In this document: positions 1 to 11,200 of the stretch, piece by piece
How the letters are laid out: every line of letters starts with the position of its first letter
How positions within the stretch are numbered: the first letter of the stretch is position 1
Source: Clostridium sp.
Lineage (GTDB): Bacteria; Bacillota; Clostridia; Clostridiales; Clostridiaceae
DNA length: 64,000 bases
Direction: 5' to 3'
Assembly (NCBI RefSeq): GCF_017888565.1
Contig: NZ_JAGHFX010000058.1
Span: forward strand, 310,001 to 374,000
The notes under the pieces: model-generated
Seen by the model: the letters and a program-made list of their open reading frames with translations, nothing else
What the model was told of the DNA's origin: nothing
Database searches by the model: none
Translations under genes and position numbers: made by a program

Positions 1-1
1 T

Positions 2-1072
2 GATTATATAACTAAATTAGCTGCAAAATGTACAGCAAGAAGATTAGTTCCAGACTATCAATCAGCAAAGATGATGAGAATGAATTATGAAGGAAATACT
101 TTTCCACCAATGGGATGTAGATCACATCTTTCACCATGGAAGGATGCAGACGGTAATTATAAATGGTATGGAAGATTCAATCAAGGGGTAGTTAGTTTAA
201 ACTTACCTCAAATAGGTATAATTGCTGATGGAGATATGGAATTATTCTGGGATATGTTAAATCAAAGATTAGAGCTTTGTAAAGAATCTCTTTTAACAAG
301 GCATAATATGCTTCTTGGAACACTTTCAGATGTTTCTCCTATACATTGGCAGCATGGTGCAATAGCAAGGTTAGAAAAAGAAGAAAAAATAGATAAGCTA
401 TTAAAAGATGGATATTCAACATTGTCATTAGGTTATGTAGGAATACATGAAATGGTTCAATCAATGCTTGGAGCAAGTCATACAAGTGAAGAGGGAGAAA
501 AATTTGCTTTAGCTGTAATGAATCATATGAATGAAGCATGCCAAAAGTGGAAAGAAGAAACTGGGTTAGGATTTAGTTTATATGGTACTCCAGCAGAAAA
601 TTTAATATACAGATTTTGTAAGCTGGATAGAAACAGATTTGGAGTTATTCCTAATGTAACAGATAAGTTATATTATACTAATTCCTATCATGTTCATGTT
701 TGCGAAGAAATAGATGCGTTTAGTAAATTAAAATTTGAATCTCAATTTCATAACATAAGCTTAGGGGGATGTATTTCTTATATAGAAGTTCCTGATATGA
801 GCAAAAACTTAGATGCAATTGAGCAAATTATAAACTTTATATATCATAATATACAGTATGCAGAAATAAATACTAAACCAGATATCTGTTATAAGTGTGG
901 ATATACTGGTGAGATTAAATTAGATGATAATTTAGAATGGTTCTGTCCATCCTGCGGAAATAAAGAAGAAACGGAAATGCAAGTAATGAGAAGAACATGC
1001 GGTTATATAGGAACTAATTATTGGAATAAAGGTAGAACTGCTGAAATTGGGGATAGAGTATTACATTTATAA
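2..1072 (+). CDS. nrdD: Anaerobic ribonucleoside-triphosphate reductase, C-terminal part (5' end outside window)
   Basis: The reading frame is open from base 2, so the gene starts upstream; about 356 residues are visible. NrdD is the glycyl-radical enzyme that reduces ribonucleoside triphosphates to dNTPs without oxygen. The C-terminus shows the family hallmarks: a zinc ribbon of two CxxC pairs (CYKC near nt 887-898, CPSC near nt 943-954) and the glycyl-radical loop RRTCGYIG, with the radical glycine codon at nt 1001-1003. The activase gene follows 14 bp downstream, as in the usual nrdDG operon. Internal ATG codons, such as nt 71, are not the true start. Confidence 0.96.
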   Translation, partial: DYITKLAAKCTARRLVPDYQSAKMMRMNYEGNTFPPMGCRSHLSPWKDADGNYKWYGRFNQGVVSLNLPQIGIIADGDMELFWDMLNQRLELCKESLLTRHNMLLGTLSDVSPIHWQHGAIARLEKEEKIDKLLKDGYSTLSLGYVGIHEMVQSMLGASHTSEEGEKFALAVMNHMNEACQKWKEETGLGFSLYGTPAENLIYRFCKLDRNRFGVIPNVTDKLYYTNSYHVHVCEEIDAFSKLKFESQFHNISLGGCISYIEVPDMSKNLDAIEQIINFIYHNIQYAEINTKPDICYKCGYTGEIKLDDNLEWFCPSCGNKEETEMQVMRRTCGYIGTNYWNKGRTAEIGDRVLHL

Positions 1073-1086
1073 GGAAGGTTTTTTAA

Positions 1087-1587
1087 ATGAATTATTCTAA
1101 AATAAGAGAATTTGATGTTAGTAATGGACCAGGTATAAGAACTACATTATTTGTGAGTGGATGTACTAATAATTGTGAGGGGTGTTTTAATAAAGATTTA
1201 CAAGATTTCAATTATGGTGATAAATGGACAAAGGAAACAGAAGAAGAATTTATAAGGTATGTTAAAAATCCTAATGTAAAGGGAGTTAATATTTTAGGTG
1301 GAGAACCTATGGATCAAATACATGACAAGGACTTGTTTAATTTATTAAGAAGAATAAAAAAAGAAACTAAAAAAAATATTTGGTTGTGGTCAGGATATTT
1401 ATATGAAAATATAATAAAAAATGAAGATAGAGCATCTATATTGTCTTTAGTAGATGTGCTTATTGATGGTAGATTTGAAATGGATAAAAGAAATATATCT
1501 TTAAAATATAGAGGATCAGCTAATCAAAGGGTAATAGATGTTTCAAAAAGCCTTGAAAAAAATGAAATAGTAGAGATGAAATTATAA
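1087..1587 (+). CDS. nrdG: Anaerobic ribonucleotide reductase-activating protein (radical SAM)
   Basis: This 166-aa radical SAM activase uses a [4Fe-4S] cluster and S-adenosylmethionine to create the glycyl radical on NrdD. The cluster-binding CxxxCxxC motif is Cys26, Cys30 and Cys33 (SGCTNNCEGC), preceded by the NGPGIRTTLF segment typical of glycyl-radical activases. The GGEPMDQ loop (SAM-binding GGE) lies near residue 75. Length is normal for NrdG. It is 14 bp after nrdD, with an AAGGAAGG ribosome binding site, so the two are almost certainly co-transcribed up to the terminator at 1602. Confidence 0.96.
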   Translation: MNYSKIREFDVSNGPGIRTTLFVSGCTNNCEGCFNKDLQDFNYGDKWTKETEEEFIRYVKNPNVKGVNILGGEPMDQIHDKDLFNLLRRIKKETKKNIWLWSGYLYENIIKNEDRASILSLVDVLIDGRFEMDKRNISLKYRGSANQRVIDVSKSLEKNEIVEMKL

Positions 1588-1601
1588 GTATTAATATTAA
1601 A

Positions 1602-1643
1602 GAAGCGCTTAGTAAGTAAATTACTTACTAAGTGCTTTTCTTA
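1602..1643 (+). terminator. Rho-independent terminator of nrdDG
   Basis: A long hairpin, AAGCGCTTAGTAAGTAA paired with TTACTTACTAAGTGCTT, is followed by a T-rich run. It sits 15 bp past the nrdG stop. Confidence 0.9.
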
Positions 1644-1769
1644 TTTTCTATAAAGTATTTTGACAATTATTATAAAGTTTTGACAATATTAAAGGAATAT
1701 TTTGACTGTAATGAGATTATAATGGATAATTAAATTGTATATAATTTTAATTATAAGCGGGGTGGATAT

Positions 1770-3497
1770 ATGATTAAAAATTTAAAAGTTAGAGTAAAAA
1801 TATTTATCCTAACAACGACTTTAACTTTAATGATGCTTATTATAGGGGGGATAGGAATATTCCAACTTAATAAAGCTGATGATAGAATGCAAAAGATGTA
1901 TAATGAAAATTTTTCATCTGTATTGAGCTTGAATAATAGCATAAATGAAGAACGTAGTATTGAAACAAGTATTTATAAAATTATTTTAAATGTTGGTGAT
2001 AAGAATTTTCAAGAAGAGGAAAAAGAGAAAGTAGTTAAGAGTAAAGAAAACTTTGATAAAAATTTTAGCAATTATAAAAATATATATATTGATGATCATA
2101 CAAGTAAATCAATAATAGGAATTGAAACTAAATTGAAATCTTATAGAGAAAAGCAAAATGAAATCATTAATTTAGCTATTTTAGGAAATGGAGCTGAGGC
2201 TAAAAAGCAACTTGAATTAGTTGAACTTGATTTTGGTGAAGGGTTTAGATACGAATTAAACAAGCTTGCTAATTACAGTAATACTATAGCAGAAAGTATA
2301 AAGATTGAAAATGAGCTAGCTATAAAAAAATTAATTACATTACTGTTTATAAGCATAATATTAGTATTAATTACTGGAATTATTGCATCTATAGTTATAA
2401 CAAGGAATATAGTTATACCTTTGAGGATAGCGGTAAATGAAATGGAGATAATTTCAAAGGGAGATTTCTCAAGAGAAATAGATAAGAAAGCTTTAAATAG
2501 AAAAGATGAACTTGGTATTATACTAAAGTATATAACTATAATTCAAAATTCACTTAGTAGTTTATTAAAAAATGTTAAAGTAGAATCAAAAAATACAGAG
2601 TCTTCTATTATGAATATTAATTCAAATATATATGATTTAAATATTAGCTTAGAAAATATGGAAGCAACTTCGGAAGAAGTAACAGCAATTATGGAAGAAA
2701 CATCTGCATCAACTCAAGAAATAGAACATTCAATTCAAGCTATAGAAATATCTGCCGAATCAATTGCAAATAAAGCAAAAGATGGATCAAAAATTGCAGG
2801 TGAAATAAGCAATAGAGCATTAGATAATAAAAATTCTGTTAATTTAGGGCTTAAGAATACAAATGAAGTTCTAGAAAGCACAAAAATAACATTAAGAGAT
2901 GCTATAGAACAAACTAAAGTAATTAACAAGATATATAAATTATCAGAAATAATTATAGAGATTACAGAGCAAACTAATCTTCTAGCTTTAAATGCATCAA
3001 TAGAAGCTGCAAGAGCAGGAGAGTCAGGAAGAGGATTTGCAGTGGTAGCTGAGGAAATAAGAATACTTGCAGAAGCTTCAAAAGAGTCTGTTATAAAGAT
3101 AAAGGAAGCAGGAAATGATATATCTGCAGCAGTTAGAAGTCTTATAGATAGTTCAAATGGCTTAATTAGTTTTATGGATAATGATTTACAAAATGAATTT
3201 TCTAATATGATACGAGTAACAGAAACATATAAAGATGATGGGGTATTAGTAGATAATATAGTAAATGAGCTTGATAAAATATCTAATGATTTGTTAATAT
3301 CTATTAAGGAGATCTCAGACATTATGAATGGTGTATCTAAAGCAACAATAGAAGGCAGTAGTGGAATAAATAATATTGCAAATAAAATTGTAGATGCAAG
3401 TAGTAAATCAGATAAAACTACAATTAACTCAAATAATGCCATGGAGAGTTCAAAAAAATTAATTGAATCTATAGATGTTTTTAAAATAAGAGAGTAA
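1770..3497 (+). CDS. Methyl-accepting chemotaxis protein
   Basis: A 575-aa membrane chemoreceptor that would signal to CheA/CheW. The N-terminus has a transmembrane helix (about residues 9-29), then a roughly 150-residue helical extracellular sensor of the four-helix-bundle MCP type, a second transmembrane helix (about 188-210), a HAMP linker, and a long coiled-coil signalling domain. The conserved hairpin tip is clear: [20 protein letters not shown] followed by [14 protein letters not shown]. The start at 1770 has a GGGGTGG ribosome binding site. No other chemotaxis genes are nearby, so it is an orphan receptor and its ligand cannot be deduced. Confidence 0.93.
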   Translation: MIKNLKVRVKIFILTTTLTLMMLIIGGIGIFQLNKADDRMQKMYNENFSSVLSLNNSINEERSIETSIYKIILNVGDKNFQEEEKEKVVKSKENFDKNFSNYKNIYIDDHTSKSIIGIETKLKSYREKQNEIINLAILGNGAEAKKQLELVELDFGEGFRYELNKLANYSNTIAESIKIENELAIKKLITLLFISIILVLITGIIASIVITRNIVIPLRIAVNEMEIISKGDFSREIDKKALNRKDELGIILKYITIIQNSLSSLLKNVKVESKNTESSIMNINSNIYDLNISLENMEATSEEVTAIMEETSASTQEIEHSIQAIEISAESIANKAKDGSKIAGEISNRALDNKNSVNLGLKNTNEVLESTKITLRDAIEQTKVINKIYKLSEIIIEITEQTNLLALNASIEAARAGESGRGFAVVAEEIRILAEASKESVIKIKEAGNDISAAVRSLIDSSNGLISFMDNDLQNEFSNMIRVTETYKDDGVLVDNIVNELDKISNDLLISIKEISDIMNGVSKATIEGSSGINNIANKIVDASSKSDKTTINSNNAMESSKKLIESIDVFKIRE

Positions 3498-3506
3498 GTT
3501 AAATAA

Positions 3507-3771
3507 GGGGCTGTCTCAGAAAGCTATTTAATATAAAATTTATTCAATTTCAAGTAAGCCTTATTGTCTTAAAAAATGTAATCTCATATTTTTATAAAGG
3601 AGCTCGCGAAACGCGAGCCCTTTTATAAAAATATGAGATTACTTACTTAAAGATGTTTTTAAACTTAAATAAAAATATTGTCTATTATTTATATATGCGT
3701 AAAAAGGAAAGCTCGAATTAGAACTTCCAGTTTTATCGGCTAATATCAAAATTTATTTTATATAATCCCTT
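3507..3771. repeat. Dispersed 265-bp repeat with inverted ends, copy A
   Basis: This non-coding stretch matches, in reverse complement, the block at 15012-15277. Shared blocks include the end beginning GGGGCTGT, the segment around CTATTTAATATAAAATTTATT, a central GC-rich palindrome (GAGCTCGCG-AAA-CGCGAGC), and TTTTATCGGCTAATATCAAA near the other end. In this copy the centre forms a near-perfect stem about 28 bp long between AATCTCATATTTTTATAAA and its complement. Both ends carry GGGGCTGTNTCA-like sequence in inverted orientation (clear in copy B, degraded at the right end here). It looks like a MITE-like or terminator-derived element between two convergent genes. Confidence 0.75.
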
Positions 3772-3776
3772 AAATA

Positions 3777-4919
3777 CTAATTAGATTTAACATCATATTT
3801 GTAACTCAACATTATTTCTTTTTTGGAATTAGGTCCAATTATAGTTTTAAAACAAGGATTTCCATTTTTATCAGTTTCATATCTATCGGTAGCAAAATTC
3901 ATTTCCCAAGGTGCAAATATAGGTTCACATATCTTTATATTAATGGCTTCATTTTTTGTATTAGTAATTATATATTGAACTTCCTTAAGGATATAATCTT
4001 TATATTTTTGATAAGTAATTATTTTTCTTTGAGAAGTAACATCAAATGCTTTTCCCATTACATAGGAAACTTCTCTATCTTTAGCAATGTCTTTTATAGA
4101 ACTTCCACCTACAAACTCTAAATTACCATCAAAACGAGTATAAGAATTTATATTACCAGATGGGAGTGGGAAACCTAAATTGTTTTCAGTTGTATTTTGA
4201 AATTTAATTATTATATTAGCATTTATAGAATCATATCCAAAGTCATAGAGTTTATTATATACAATTCCATCTTTATAGAAGTTTTTTATTCTCTTTATTG
4301 TGTTGTTAAGAAAATTATATTTATCTGGTACTGTATAAATATAGTAATCAGCAATCTCTATATCAGCAATAGGAGTACTACTTTCTAATTTAGTAGATTG
4401 AATAGGAGCATTAGAAATATATAAATTTTTGTAAGCTAAATTCACATCTCCAGCAACAACCTTCAAAGTAGCATTATTATAATCTATACCAGATTTATTT
4501 ATAAGGTTGAACCAAGAGTGAATTTCTAATGTTTTTTCATCTAAAATTATTGTATAACTACTAGACCATCTAATATTATCAGTTAAATAATATGCATTAA
4601 TTTCTTTTGAATCAATACTATTTCCCTTAATCAATATTGAATTAGGTATTAAGTTTTCACATGTATTACATGGAGATAGATTAGAATTTTTATCATTACA
4701 GCAAAGATAGTTAAATATCATTATAAAGTCATCCATGCCTGTGATTATAACAGATGTTTCATCTATATACTTGCTTATATCAAAGTATTCAATAGAAATA
4801 TAAGGATTAGCATCAGATTTATTTCTTGGAAGATCTCTAGTTTCATTTATTAAAGCTATATTATTATATACTGTTAGCGAAAGACTTGTAGTTTGTGCAC
4901 TTGTGGATTTTCCGTACAT
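3777..4919 (-). CDS. DUF4139-like protein of unknown function
   Basis: A 380-aa protein without a signal peptide or membrane helix. The central part (WSSSYTIILDEKTLEIHSWF, then NKSGIDYNNATLKVVAGDVN) strongly resembles the DUF4139 domain, a beta-rich domain also seen in MucA-inhibitor-like proteins: a WxxSYxLxLxExxLxxxxWxxxxNxSG pattern followed by AxLxLVAGDVN. The C-terminal part, with LSYKYDVKS at the end, fits the same family. A cysteine-rich patch (CCNDKNSNLSPCNTC) lies around residue 75. The function of the family is not established. The gene ends right beside repeat copy A. Confidence 0.6.
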   Translation of the reverse strand: MYGKSTSAQTTSLSLTVYNNIALINETRDLPRNKSDANPYISIEYFDISKYIDETSVIITGMDDFIMIFNYLCCNDKNSNLSPCNTCENLIPNSILIKGNSIDSKEINAYYLTDNIRWSSSYTIILDEKTLEIHSWFNLINKSGIDYNNATLKVVAGDVNLAYKNLYISNAPIQSTKLESSTPIADIEIADYYIYTVPDKYNFLNNTIKRIKNFYKDGIVYNKLYDFGYDSINANIIIKFQNTTENNLGFPLPSGNINSYTRFDGNLEFVGGSSIKDIAKDREVSYVMGKAFDVTSQRKIITYQKYKDYILKEVQYIITNTKNEAINIKICEPIFAPWEMNFATDRYETDKNGNPCFKTIIGPNSKKEIMLSYKYDVKSN

Positions 4920-5079
4920 TCAAACCCCTTAGAATAATTGTTATAGTATTATGATATAAAAATTTATATAATAAGTGAATAGATATTTTATATTAAAGAT
5001 AAAAAATATATTATATAAGTTTATTTATTTTGTTATTTTTCGTTAGGTTAATTTAAATATTTATTTTTATATAGAAATA

Positions 5080-5110
5080 AAATAACCGATAAGATTTAAA
5101 GTCTTATCGG
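5080..5110 (-). terminator. Terminator of speD-speE
   Basis: The hairpin CCGATAAGA / TCTTATCGG is followed on the minus strand by TTATTTTATTT. It lies just past the speE stop. Confidence 0.8.
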
Positions 5111-5121
5111 CACTTTATTAA

Positions 5122-5973
5122 CTAATCATTTAGGATTTCTTTAACGTAATTTGGAATCATAAAAGCTCCTTTATGTAGGTCTGTGTTATAGTATTTTGTA
5201 GTTAAGCCTAATGAGTTCCAGTGATTAGCATCAAAATCCTTTAATGGATGCAGTTCTTTAGAAGCAAAGCAGAACATCCAATGTCCAGACGCATATGTAG
5301 GCATATGATATTGATATGCTTCACATATATTGAAGATTCCCCTTAGTTTACTAAATGATCTTTTCATTTCTCTTGCATTATGAGGGTAATAAGGACTTTC
5401 ACATTGGTTTATGAGAATTCCTTTTTCAGTTAAAGCAGAGAAACAATCTTTATAAAATTCAGTAGTAAATAATCCTTCTCCTGGTCCTATTGGATCAGTA
5501 GAATCTACTATAATTAAATCATATACATTTTTCTTGTTTTTAACGAATTTAATTCCATCTTCAAAAAATAGATTTACTCTTTTATCATTTAGCTTATTTG
5601 ATGTAAAGGGTAAAAATTCTTTTGAAGCTCTAACAACAGCTTCATCTATTTCAACCATATCTATATTTTCAACAGTCGTATATCTAGTTAATTCTCTAAC
5701 AGTACCGCCATCTCCAGCGCCTATTACTAAAATATTTTTAATATTTTTATTAGTAGCCATAGCCACATGAGTTATCATTTCATGATAAATAAATTCATCT
5801 TTTTCAGTAACCATTGTCCAGTTATCAATTACAAGTACTCTTCCAAATTCATAAGTATCCAATACATCAATTTTTTGAAATGGGCTTTGCTCAGAATACA
5901 AGTGATTTTTAACCTTCATAGAAAAATTTATGTTTTGAGTTTGATTTTCAGTGTACCATAATTCCATATCCAT
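5122..5973 (-). CDS. speE: Spermidine synthase (polyamine aminopropyltransferase)
   Basis: A 283-aa enzyme that transfers the aminopropyl group from decarboxylated SAM to putrescine. The family's nucleotide-binding motif is present as VIGAGDGGTVRE, and the active-site aspartate segment as DSTDPIGPGEGLF. An N-terminal beta domain (residues 1-55) precedes the Rossmann core, as in bacterial SpeE. The ribosome binding site GGAGGG overlaps the last codons of speD, so translation is probably coupled and the start at 5973 is preferred. With speD it forms a two-gene spermidine operon; the putrescine-forming genes are not in the window. Confidence 0.95.
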   Translation of the reverse strand: MDMELWYTENQTQNINFSMKVKNHLYSEQSPFQKIDVLDTYEFGRVLVIDNWTMVTEKDEFIYHEMITHVAMATNKNIKNILVIGAGDGGTVRELTRYTTVENIDMVEIDEAVVRASKEFLPFTSNKLNDKRVNLFFEDGIKFVKNKKNVYDLIIVDSTDPIGPGEGLFTTEFYKDCFSALTEKGILINQCESPYYPHNAREMKRSFSKLRGIFNICEAYQYHMPTYASGHWMFCFASKELHPLKDFDANHWNSLGLTTKYYNTDLHKGAFMIPNYVKEILND

Positions 5974-5976
5974 ATC

Positions 5977-6396
5977 TTAACCCTCCATTTTATGCTTTAC
6001 TTGAATATTATCGTATGCTCCATTAGAAAAAGTTTTAACTTTATCAACTAAGCCTCTTGCAACTTCAGTAGATTCACTTCTTTCGGCTTTTAAAGCATCT
6101 TCAAGATATTTAAATGCAAGCCAAGGATTAACAGTATCACCACAAGTAAATAGATCTACTGACGCATAACCATATTCAGGCCATGTATGAATTGTAAGAT
6201 GAGATTCCTGGATTATAACAGCACCGCTTACTCCCCAGGGATTAAATTTGTGGAAACAACTTGTAACTATAGTTGCATTAGATACAATAGCAGCTTCTTT
6301 CATATGCTCTTCAATGATAGCATGATCCTTCAAAATATCCTTGTCACAGTTATAGTATTCCACCAAAATATGTCTTCCTAGTTGTTCAATTTTCAT
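5977..6396 (-). CDS. speD: S-adenosylmethionine decarboxylase proenzyme
   Basis: About 139 aa. The start at 6396 (MKIEQLGRH) is chosen because GGAGGG lies just upstream; a longer frame to 6432 has no such site. The enzyme decarboxylates SAM to supply the aminopropyl donor for SpeE. It is a short prokaryotic class 1B proenzyme: the self-cleavage site is visible in QESHLTIHTWPEYG, where the serine after the glutamate becomes the pyruvoyl group. The conserved DLFTCGD segment carries the catalytic cysteine. The gene is first in the operon, three bases ahead of speE. Confidence 0.94.
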   Translation of the reverse strand: MKIEQLGRHILVEYYNCDKDILKDHAIIEEHMKEAAIVSNATIVTSCFHKFNPWGVSGAVIIQESHLTIHTWPEYGYASVDLFTCGDTVNPWLAFKYLEDALKAERSESTEVARGLVDKVKTFSNGAYDNIQVKHKMEG

Positions 6397-6665
6397 AAAA
6401 ATCCCTCCATAAATTATAAATTTTAGTTCCATCCAATAGATAAATATTTAATTAGCAAAAATGCTTCACTCATGAAACCTCCTAAAATCACATAAAAGTT
6501 TAGTAATAGTAAACTTAAAGTTAAACTATACTAACTATATCATTTTAGCAATATGGGGAAATGTTGTCAATTAATATTTTGGTGTAAATAAAGTACGAAT
6601 TTGCGTTAAAAATTGAAGGAGTTGTGACATTATATAAGATTTTAATTAGTTATTTATTATTTAGG

Positions 6666-7988
6666 CTAAATAGAATTATCAGCATTTTCATATAAATTAT
6701 TTAAATCTTCTAAGTCTACTAAGCCTTCTAAATTATCTGAGGTTGAATAATATTTATTCTCATCAAAAGAATTTTCAGATTTACTAATTATAATAGTACA
6801 TATGCAATCTCCCATTGTATTGACTGTACTTCTACACATATCTAATATTCGGTCAATACCAAGAATTAATCCTATGCCCTCAATAGGTAATCCAACTGAC
6901 TGAAGGACCATTGAAAGCATTACCATACCAACACCAGGTACCCCTGCAGTTCCAATTGATGCTAATGTCGCTGTTAATATAATAGTTAAAATATTTGTGA
7001 TACTTAAATTCATATTATAAACTTGGGAAATAAATATAGCAGCTACACCTTGCATTATAGCAGTACCATCCATATTAATAGTTGATCCTAGAGGAATGGT
7101 AAAGGAAGAAATAGACTTATCAACTCCCATTTCATCCATTGCTTCCAATGTAACAGGTAAAGCAGAATTGCTTGAAGCAGTTGAAAATACTATGGAAGCA
7201 GGTTTTATAAATTTTTTAAAGAAAGGTTTAATACTTAGTTTAGTAAATGCCTTAAACAATCCTCCATATATAAAAAAGGAGTGTATAAGTAAAGATAGAA
7301 GTATAACAAACATATACTTAATAAGTGGGATCATTGCATTAAATCCAATGGTTGCAAAAGTATTTGTCATTAGTGCAAAGACACCAAAAGGGGCAAAATT
7401 CATAATTATTTGAACTAATTTCATTATTACTTCATTTAATGAGTCAAAGAAGTTTTTTACTAGAGCAGATTTCTTTCCTACCATGCTTATAGATAAACCA
7501 AATAAAATTGAAAAGAAAATTATTTGAAGCATGTCTCCTTTAACAAATGCTTCAAATGGATTAGTAGGGACTATTTCAATTATAATATCTATAAATGATT
7601 TGTTTTGTGAAATTACTGGTTCATTTATTAATAGATGCGACATATCAAGTCCATTACCAGGTTTTATTAATATAGAAAGAATTATTCCTATAGTTATTGC
7701 AATACATGTTGTAGTGACATAAAAGAAAAATGTTTTTCCACCAACTCGTCCAAGTTTTTTTATGTTTTCAATTGAAGCAGCTCCACATGTTAGCGAAATG
7801 AATACAAGGGGAACTACCATCATTTTTATTGAAGATAAAAATACGCTAGATAAAACCTTTACAAATCCATTTAAAATAATAGTGTCCCGAATGAATTCAG
7901 ATTTTAAATTTTGTACTATAATTCCAAATAGTGCACCTAATAACATTGATATAAATATTCTTTTTGTTAAGCTATAAGTTTTTTTCAT
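6666..7988 (-). CDS. Dicarboxylate/amino acid:cation symporter (DAACS family)
   Basis: A 440-aa multi-helix membrane protein of the glutamate/aspartate/C4-dicarboxylate symporter family (GltP/GltT/DctA fold). The re-entrant loop signature appears as STASSNSALPVTLEAM, followed by the cation-binding NMDGTA motif in helix 7, then GVPGVGMVM in the second hairpin and the substrate-binding DRILDMCRSTVN in helix 8. The ribosome binding site is AGGAGG. It is monocistronic. The substrate (glutamate, aspartate, serine or a dicarboxylate) cannot be decided from sequence alone; the arginine in helix 8 (CRSTVN) fits acidic substrates. Confidence 0.92.
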   Translation of the reverse strand: MKKTYSLTKRIFISMLLGALFGIIVQNLKSEFIRDTIILNGFVKVLSSVFLSSIKMMVVPLVFISLTCGAASIENIKKLGRVGGKTFFFYVTTTCIAITIGIILSILIKPGNGLDMSHLLINEPVISQNKSFIDIIIEIVPTNPFEAFVKGDMLQIIFFSILFGLSISMVGKKSALVKNFFDSLNEVIMKLVQIIMNFAPFGVFALMTNTFATIGFNAMIPLIKYMFVILLSLLIHSFFIYGGLFKAFTKLSIKPFFKKFIKPASIVFSTASSNSALPVTLEAMDEMGVDKSISSFTIPLGSTINMDGTAIMQGVAAIFISQVYNMNLSITNILTIILTATLASIGTAGVPGVGMVMLSMVLQSVGLPIEGIGLILGIDRILDMCRSTVNTMGDCICTIIISKSENSFDENKYYSTSDNLEGLVDLEDLNNLYENADNSI

Positions 7989-8220
7989 AAAATACCTCCT
8001 AAAAAATTCCTTTTAAATACCATAATAATATTATGATATATATAAGGGAATTTGACAAGCTATTATAAAAAATAAGTTGTCAGATTAAAATTTATTTAGA
8101 TTTGTACTAGTATACAAAAAAAATAAAATATATGGAAAAAAATACAGTAATCATTTACAATTGCTTTAAGAAAGGTTTCTATAATTAATTTTATATAAAA
8201 ACAAGAAACATAAGATTTGT

Positions 8221-8234
8221 TGGAAACGTTTCCG
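8221..8234. promoter_or_regulatory. Candidate cre / LacI-family operator
   Basis: TGGAAACGTTTCCG contains a perfect 12-bp palindrome GGAAACGTTTCC, close to the CcpA cre consensus. It lies 39 bp upstream of the amylopullulanase start, where binding would fit carbon catabolite repression or control by a local maltose-type LacI regulator. Confidence 0.6.
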
Positions 8235-8272
8235 AAAAGATCTTTGATAATTAAATAAAAAGGAGGATTATT

Positions 8273-11200
8273 ATGAGGGTAAATAGTGTTTTAAAACACA
8301 AGGCTAAGTTAAGCATCTTTACAGTTATACTATTTTGTCTAACATTAATACCTATTCCAAACAATGTAGTTAAAGCAGAAACTATTGGAAATCAAAAAGT
8401 TAAGGTTAGATTCTTTAAAGAAGATGGTGATTATTCTGGATGGAATATTTGGACTTGGTGGCCAAGTAGGGATGGGCATTCAGTTGAATTCACACATAAG
8501 GATGAAAAAGGGGTATATGCAGTACTTGATGTACCTAAATCAGGTGAACTTGGAGTAATTGTTAGAAAGGGAGAATGGGAAAATAAGGCTACAGGAAATA
8601 TTCAATATGATTTATCAAATGGTGAAAAAGAGATAATAATAACTGCTGGAGCTCTAGATCAAGATAAACCAGAGCCTAAAAGTATAATATATGAAGATTT
8701 ATATAAGGATTTTTCAAAAATAAATATTAAAGTAAACTATAATAGACCTAGCAAAGATTATGAAGGCTGGCAATTGTGGAATTGGATAGAGGGTGGACAA
8801 AATGGGTCAGAAGATACTGTTGCTTTATTTACAGAATCCAATGATTATGGAAAAATATCAAATTTATCATTTGCTAAAATAACTAAAGAAAATAAAAAGG
8901 TTGGTATCATAGTTAGGCAGGCTAGTTGGAGTAAAGATGGAGGCGATAAGCTAATAGATTTAGCATACCTTGATTGTAATGGAAATTTAGAAGTTTATTA
9001 TAAGCAAAATGATGATACAACATATTATGTAAAGCCTACTATAAGTGTTGAGCTACCAGAAAGTGGGGATATAATAGCTGATGAATTAGTTAATCAGCCA
9101 GGAGGAAAAAATAAGTGGTTTATAGCAGGATCATTTCAAAATTGGAATAATAGTAATCCTGAAACTCAATTAAAACATTTAGTAGATGGATTTTTTGAAT
9201 ATTCAACAGTTTTAGAAGCAGGTAAGCATGAGTTTAAAATTGTTAAGAATGGAACCTGGGATGGATTTAGCAATAATGGAGATAACTTTATTCTGAATTT
9301 AACAGAAAAGACCAAAGTTAATTTTTATGTTAATGAAGAATTAAATCAAGTTAAGATAAATGTGCCTGGAGTTAATGGAATGTCTCAATATATTCCTGAA
9401 TTAAGTAATGACAAGTGGCCAAGATTAGTTGGAGATATTCAAGAAATATTTGGTGAGGTGAAATGGTCTCCAGAGAAGGCTAAGCAAATGTTTGTAGATT
9501 ATAATTTTGATGGAAGTGTATATAAGCTACAAAGAAATCTGCCAGCAGGAAAATTTGAAACAAAAGTAGCTTTTGGGGCAAATTGGGATGAGAGTTATGG
9601 AGCAGATGAAGGTGGAAGTAATTTAATAGTAAATACTCTAGACCCAGCAGATGTTATATTTACTATAAATTATAAAGGTGATAAAAAGTTAACTCATAAT
9701 TATAAGGTAGCAGAAGGAAATTTTGATGGGCTCATAAATAAATCAGCAATAACATTTGATTCAAGAAGTATCACTTATAAAAAGCCATTTGGAGCAATAA
9801 AAGAGGAAAGTGAGGATTTAACTCTAAGAATTGGAGTAGCAAAAGATGATGTTCAAGTTGCAAAGGTTGAACTTATAGATGGTAACGGAGTAGCAAAAAG
9901 CTATGATATGAGAAAAGCAACTACAATTAATGAAACAGATTACTATGAAGTAATAGTACCCAAAACAGACTTTAAGGGAATTGGTATTTGGGGTTATAAA
10001 TTTATATTGGTTGATGGAAAAACAAAGCTTGAATATGGTGATGATGGTTTAAGTGGTGGAAGTGGTTCAACAGCAGAAGAAGGTGTACTGCCATATAATC
10101 TAACAGTATATGATAAAGATTATAAAACTCCAGATTGGATGAAGAAAGCAGTTGTATATCAAATATTCCCTGATAGATTTTTTGATGGAAATGAAGAAAA
10201 TAATAGAGCTAAACTATTAGATGGATATAGAGGTTATATTGATGCTGATGGGAATCTTAAGTCATATGATATTCAATATTATGATGGAGGAGTAAAAAAT
10301 GATCCAGCATTATCAAAGGTATGGGGTGAGTGGAGTGATTATCCTGAAAATCCAAGACATGCAACTCCTGAAAATAAACCATATTATCCTAATTCAAAAA
10401 CAGATAGTATATGGACTAATGAATTTTATGGAGGAGATATTCAAGGAATAGAAGAAAAACTTCAGTATTTAAAATCAATAGGAATATCAGCTATATATTT
10501 AAATCCAGTGGCTTGGGCTGCATCTAATCATAAATATGATGCAACTGATTATAAATCATTAGATCCAATGTTTGGACAACCTGTTTATAATAAAGAAGGT
10601 GATCCTACTTCAGGATTAAATTATGAAGCAACTAGAGCATATTCAGATAGAGTATATCAAGCTTTTGCAAAAGCTGCTGAAGAGAATGGAATTAAGTTAA
10701 TAGCAGATGGTGTATTTAATCATGTTGGTGATGATTCTATATATTTTGATAGATATGAGAAGTATCCAGAAATTGGGGCTTATGAATATTGGAGAAAGGT
10801 ATGGGATAAAGTTAATACAGGAAAATCTCAGGAGAAAGCAGAAAAAGAGGTTATTAAGGAATTTGAAAATACAAAGAATCCTTTAACTGGTAAAAATTAC
10901 TCTTATCCAGAAGACTTTAAGTTTACAACTTGGTTTAAAGTAGAAAATGAATGGGTTATAAGAGATAAGGATGGAAATGCTTTAGATGCAAAAGATCAGC
11001 ATTATAAATATGAAGGCTGGTGGGGATATGATTCATTACCAGTAATGGAGGCAAAAGCGCCTCAAGAAGGTGATGAGTTAGCGATTTCCGGAAATCATGA
11101 ATGGAATAATGTTGATTATAGAGAGAATGTTATCGGATACGATTTAACAGGTATGAGTGATAGAGAAGCAGAAAAAAATATGGAATATGCAGCATCTCAA

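Noticed and set aside
2735-3442. Long minus-strand open frame (235 aa) inside the chemoreceptor gene
   Set aside because: Antisense shadow of the MCP coiled coil; hydrophobic, low-complexity translation and no ribosome binding site.
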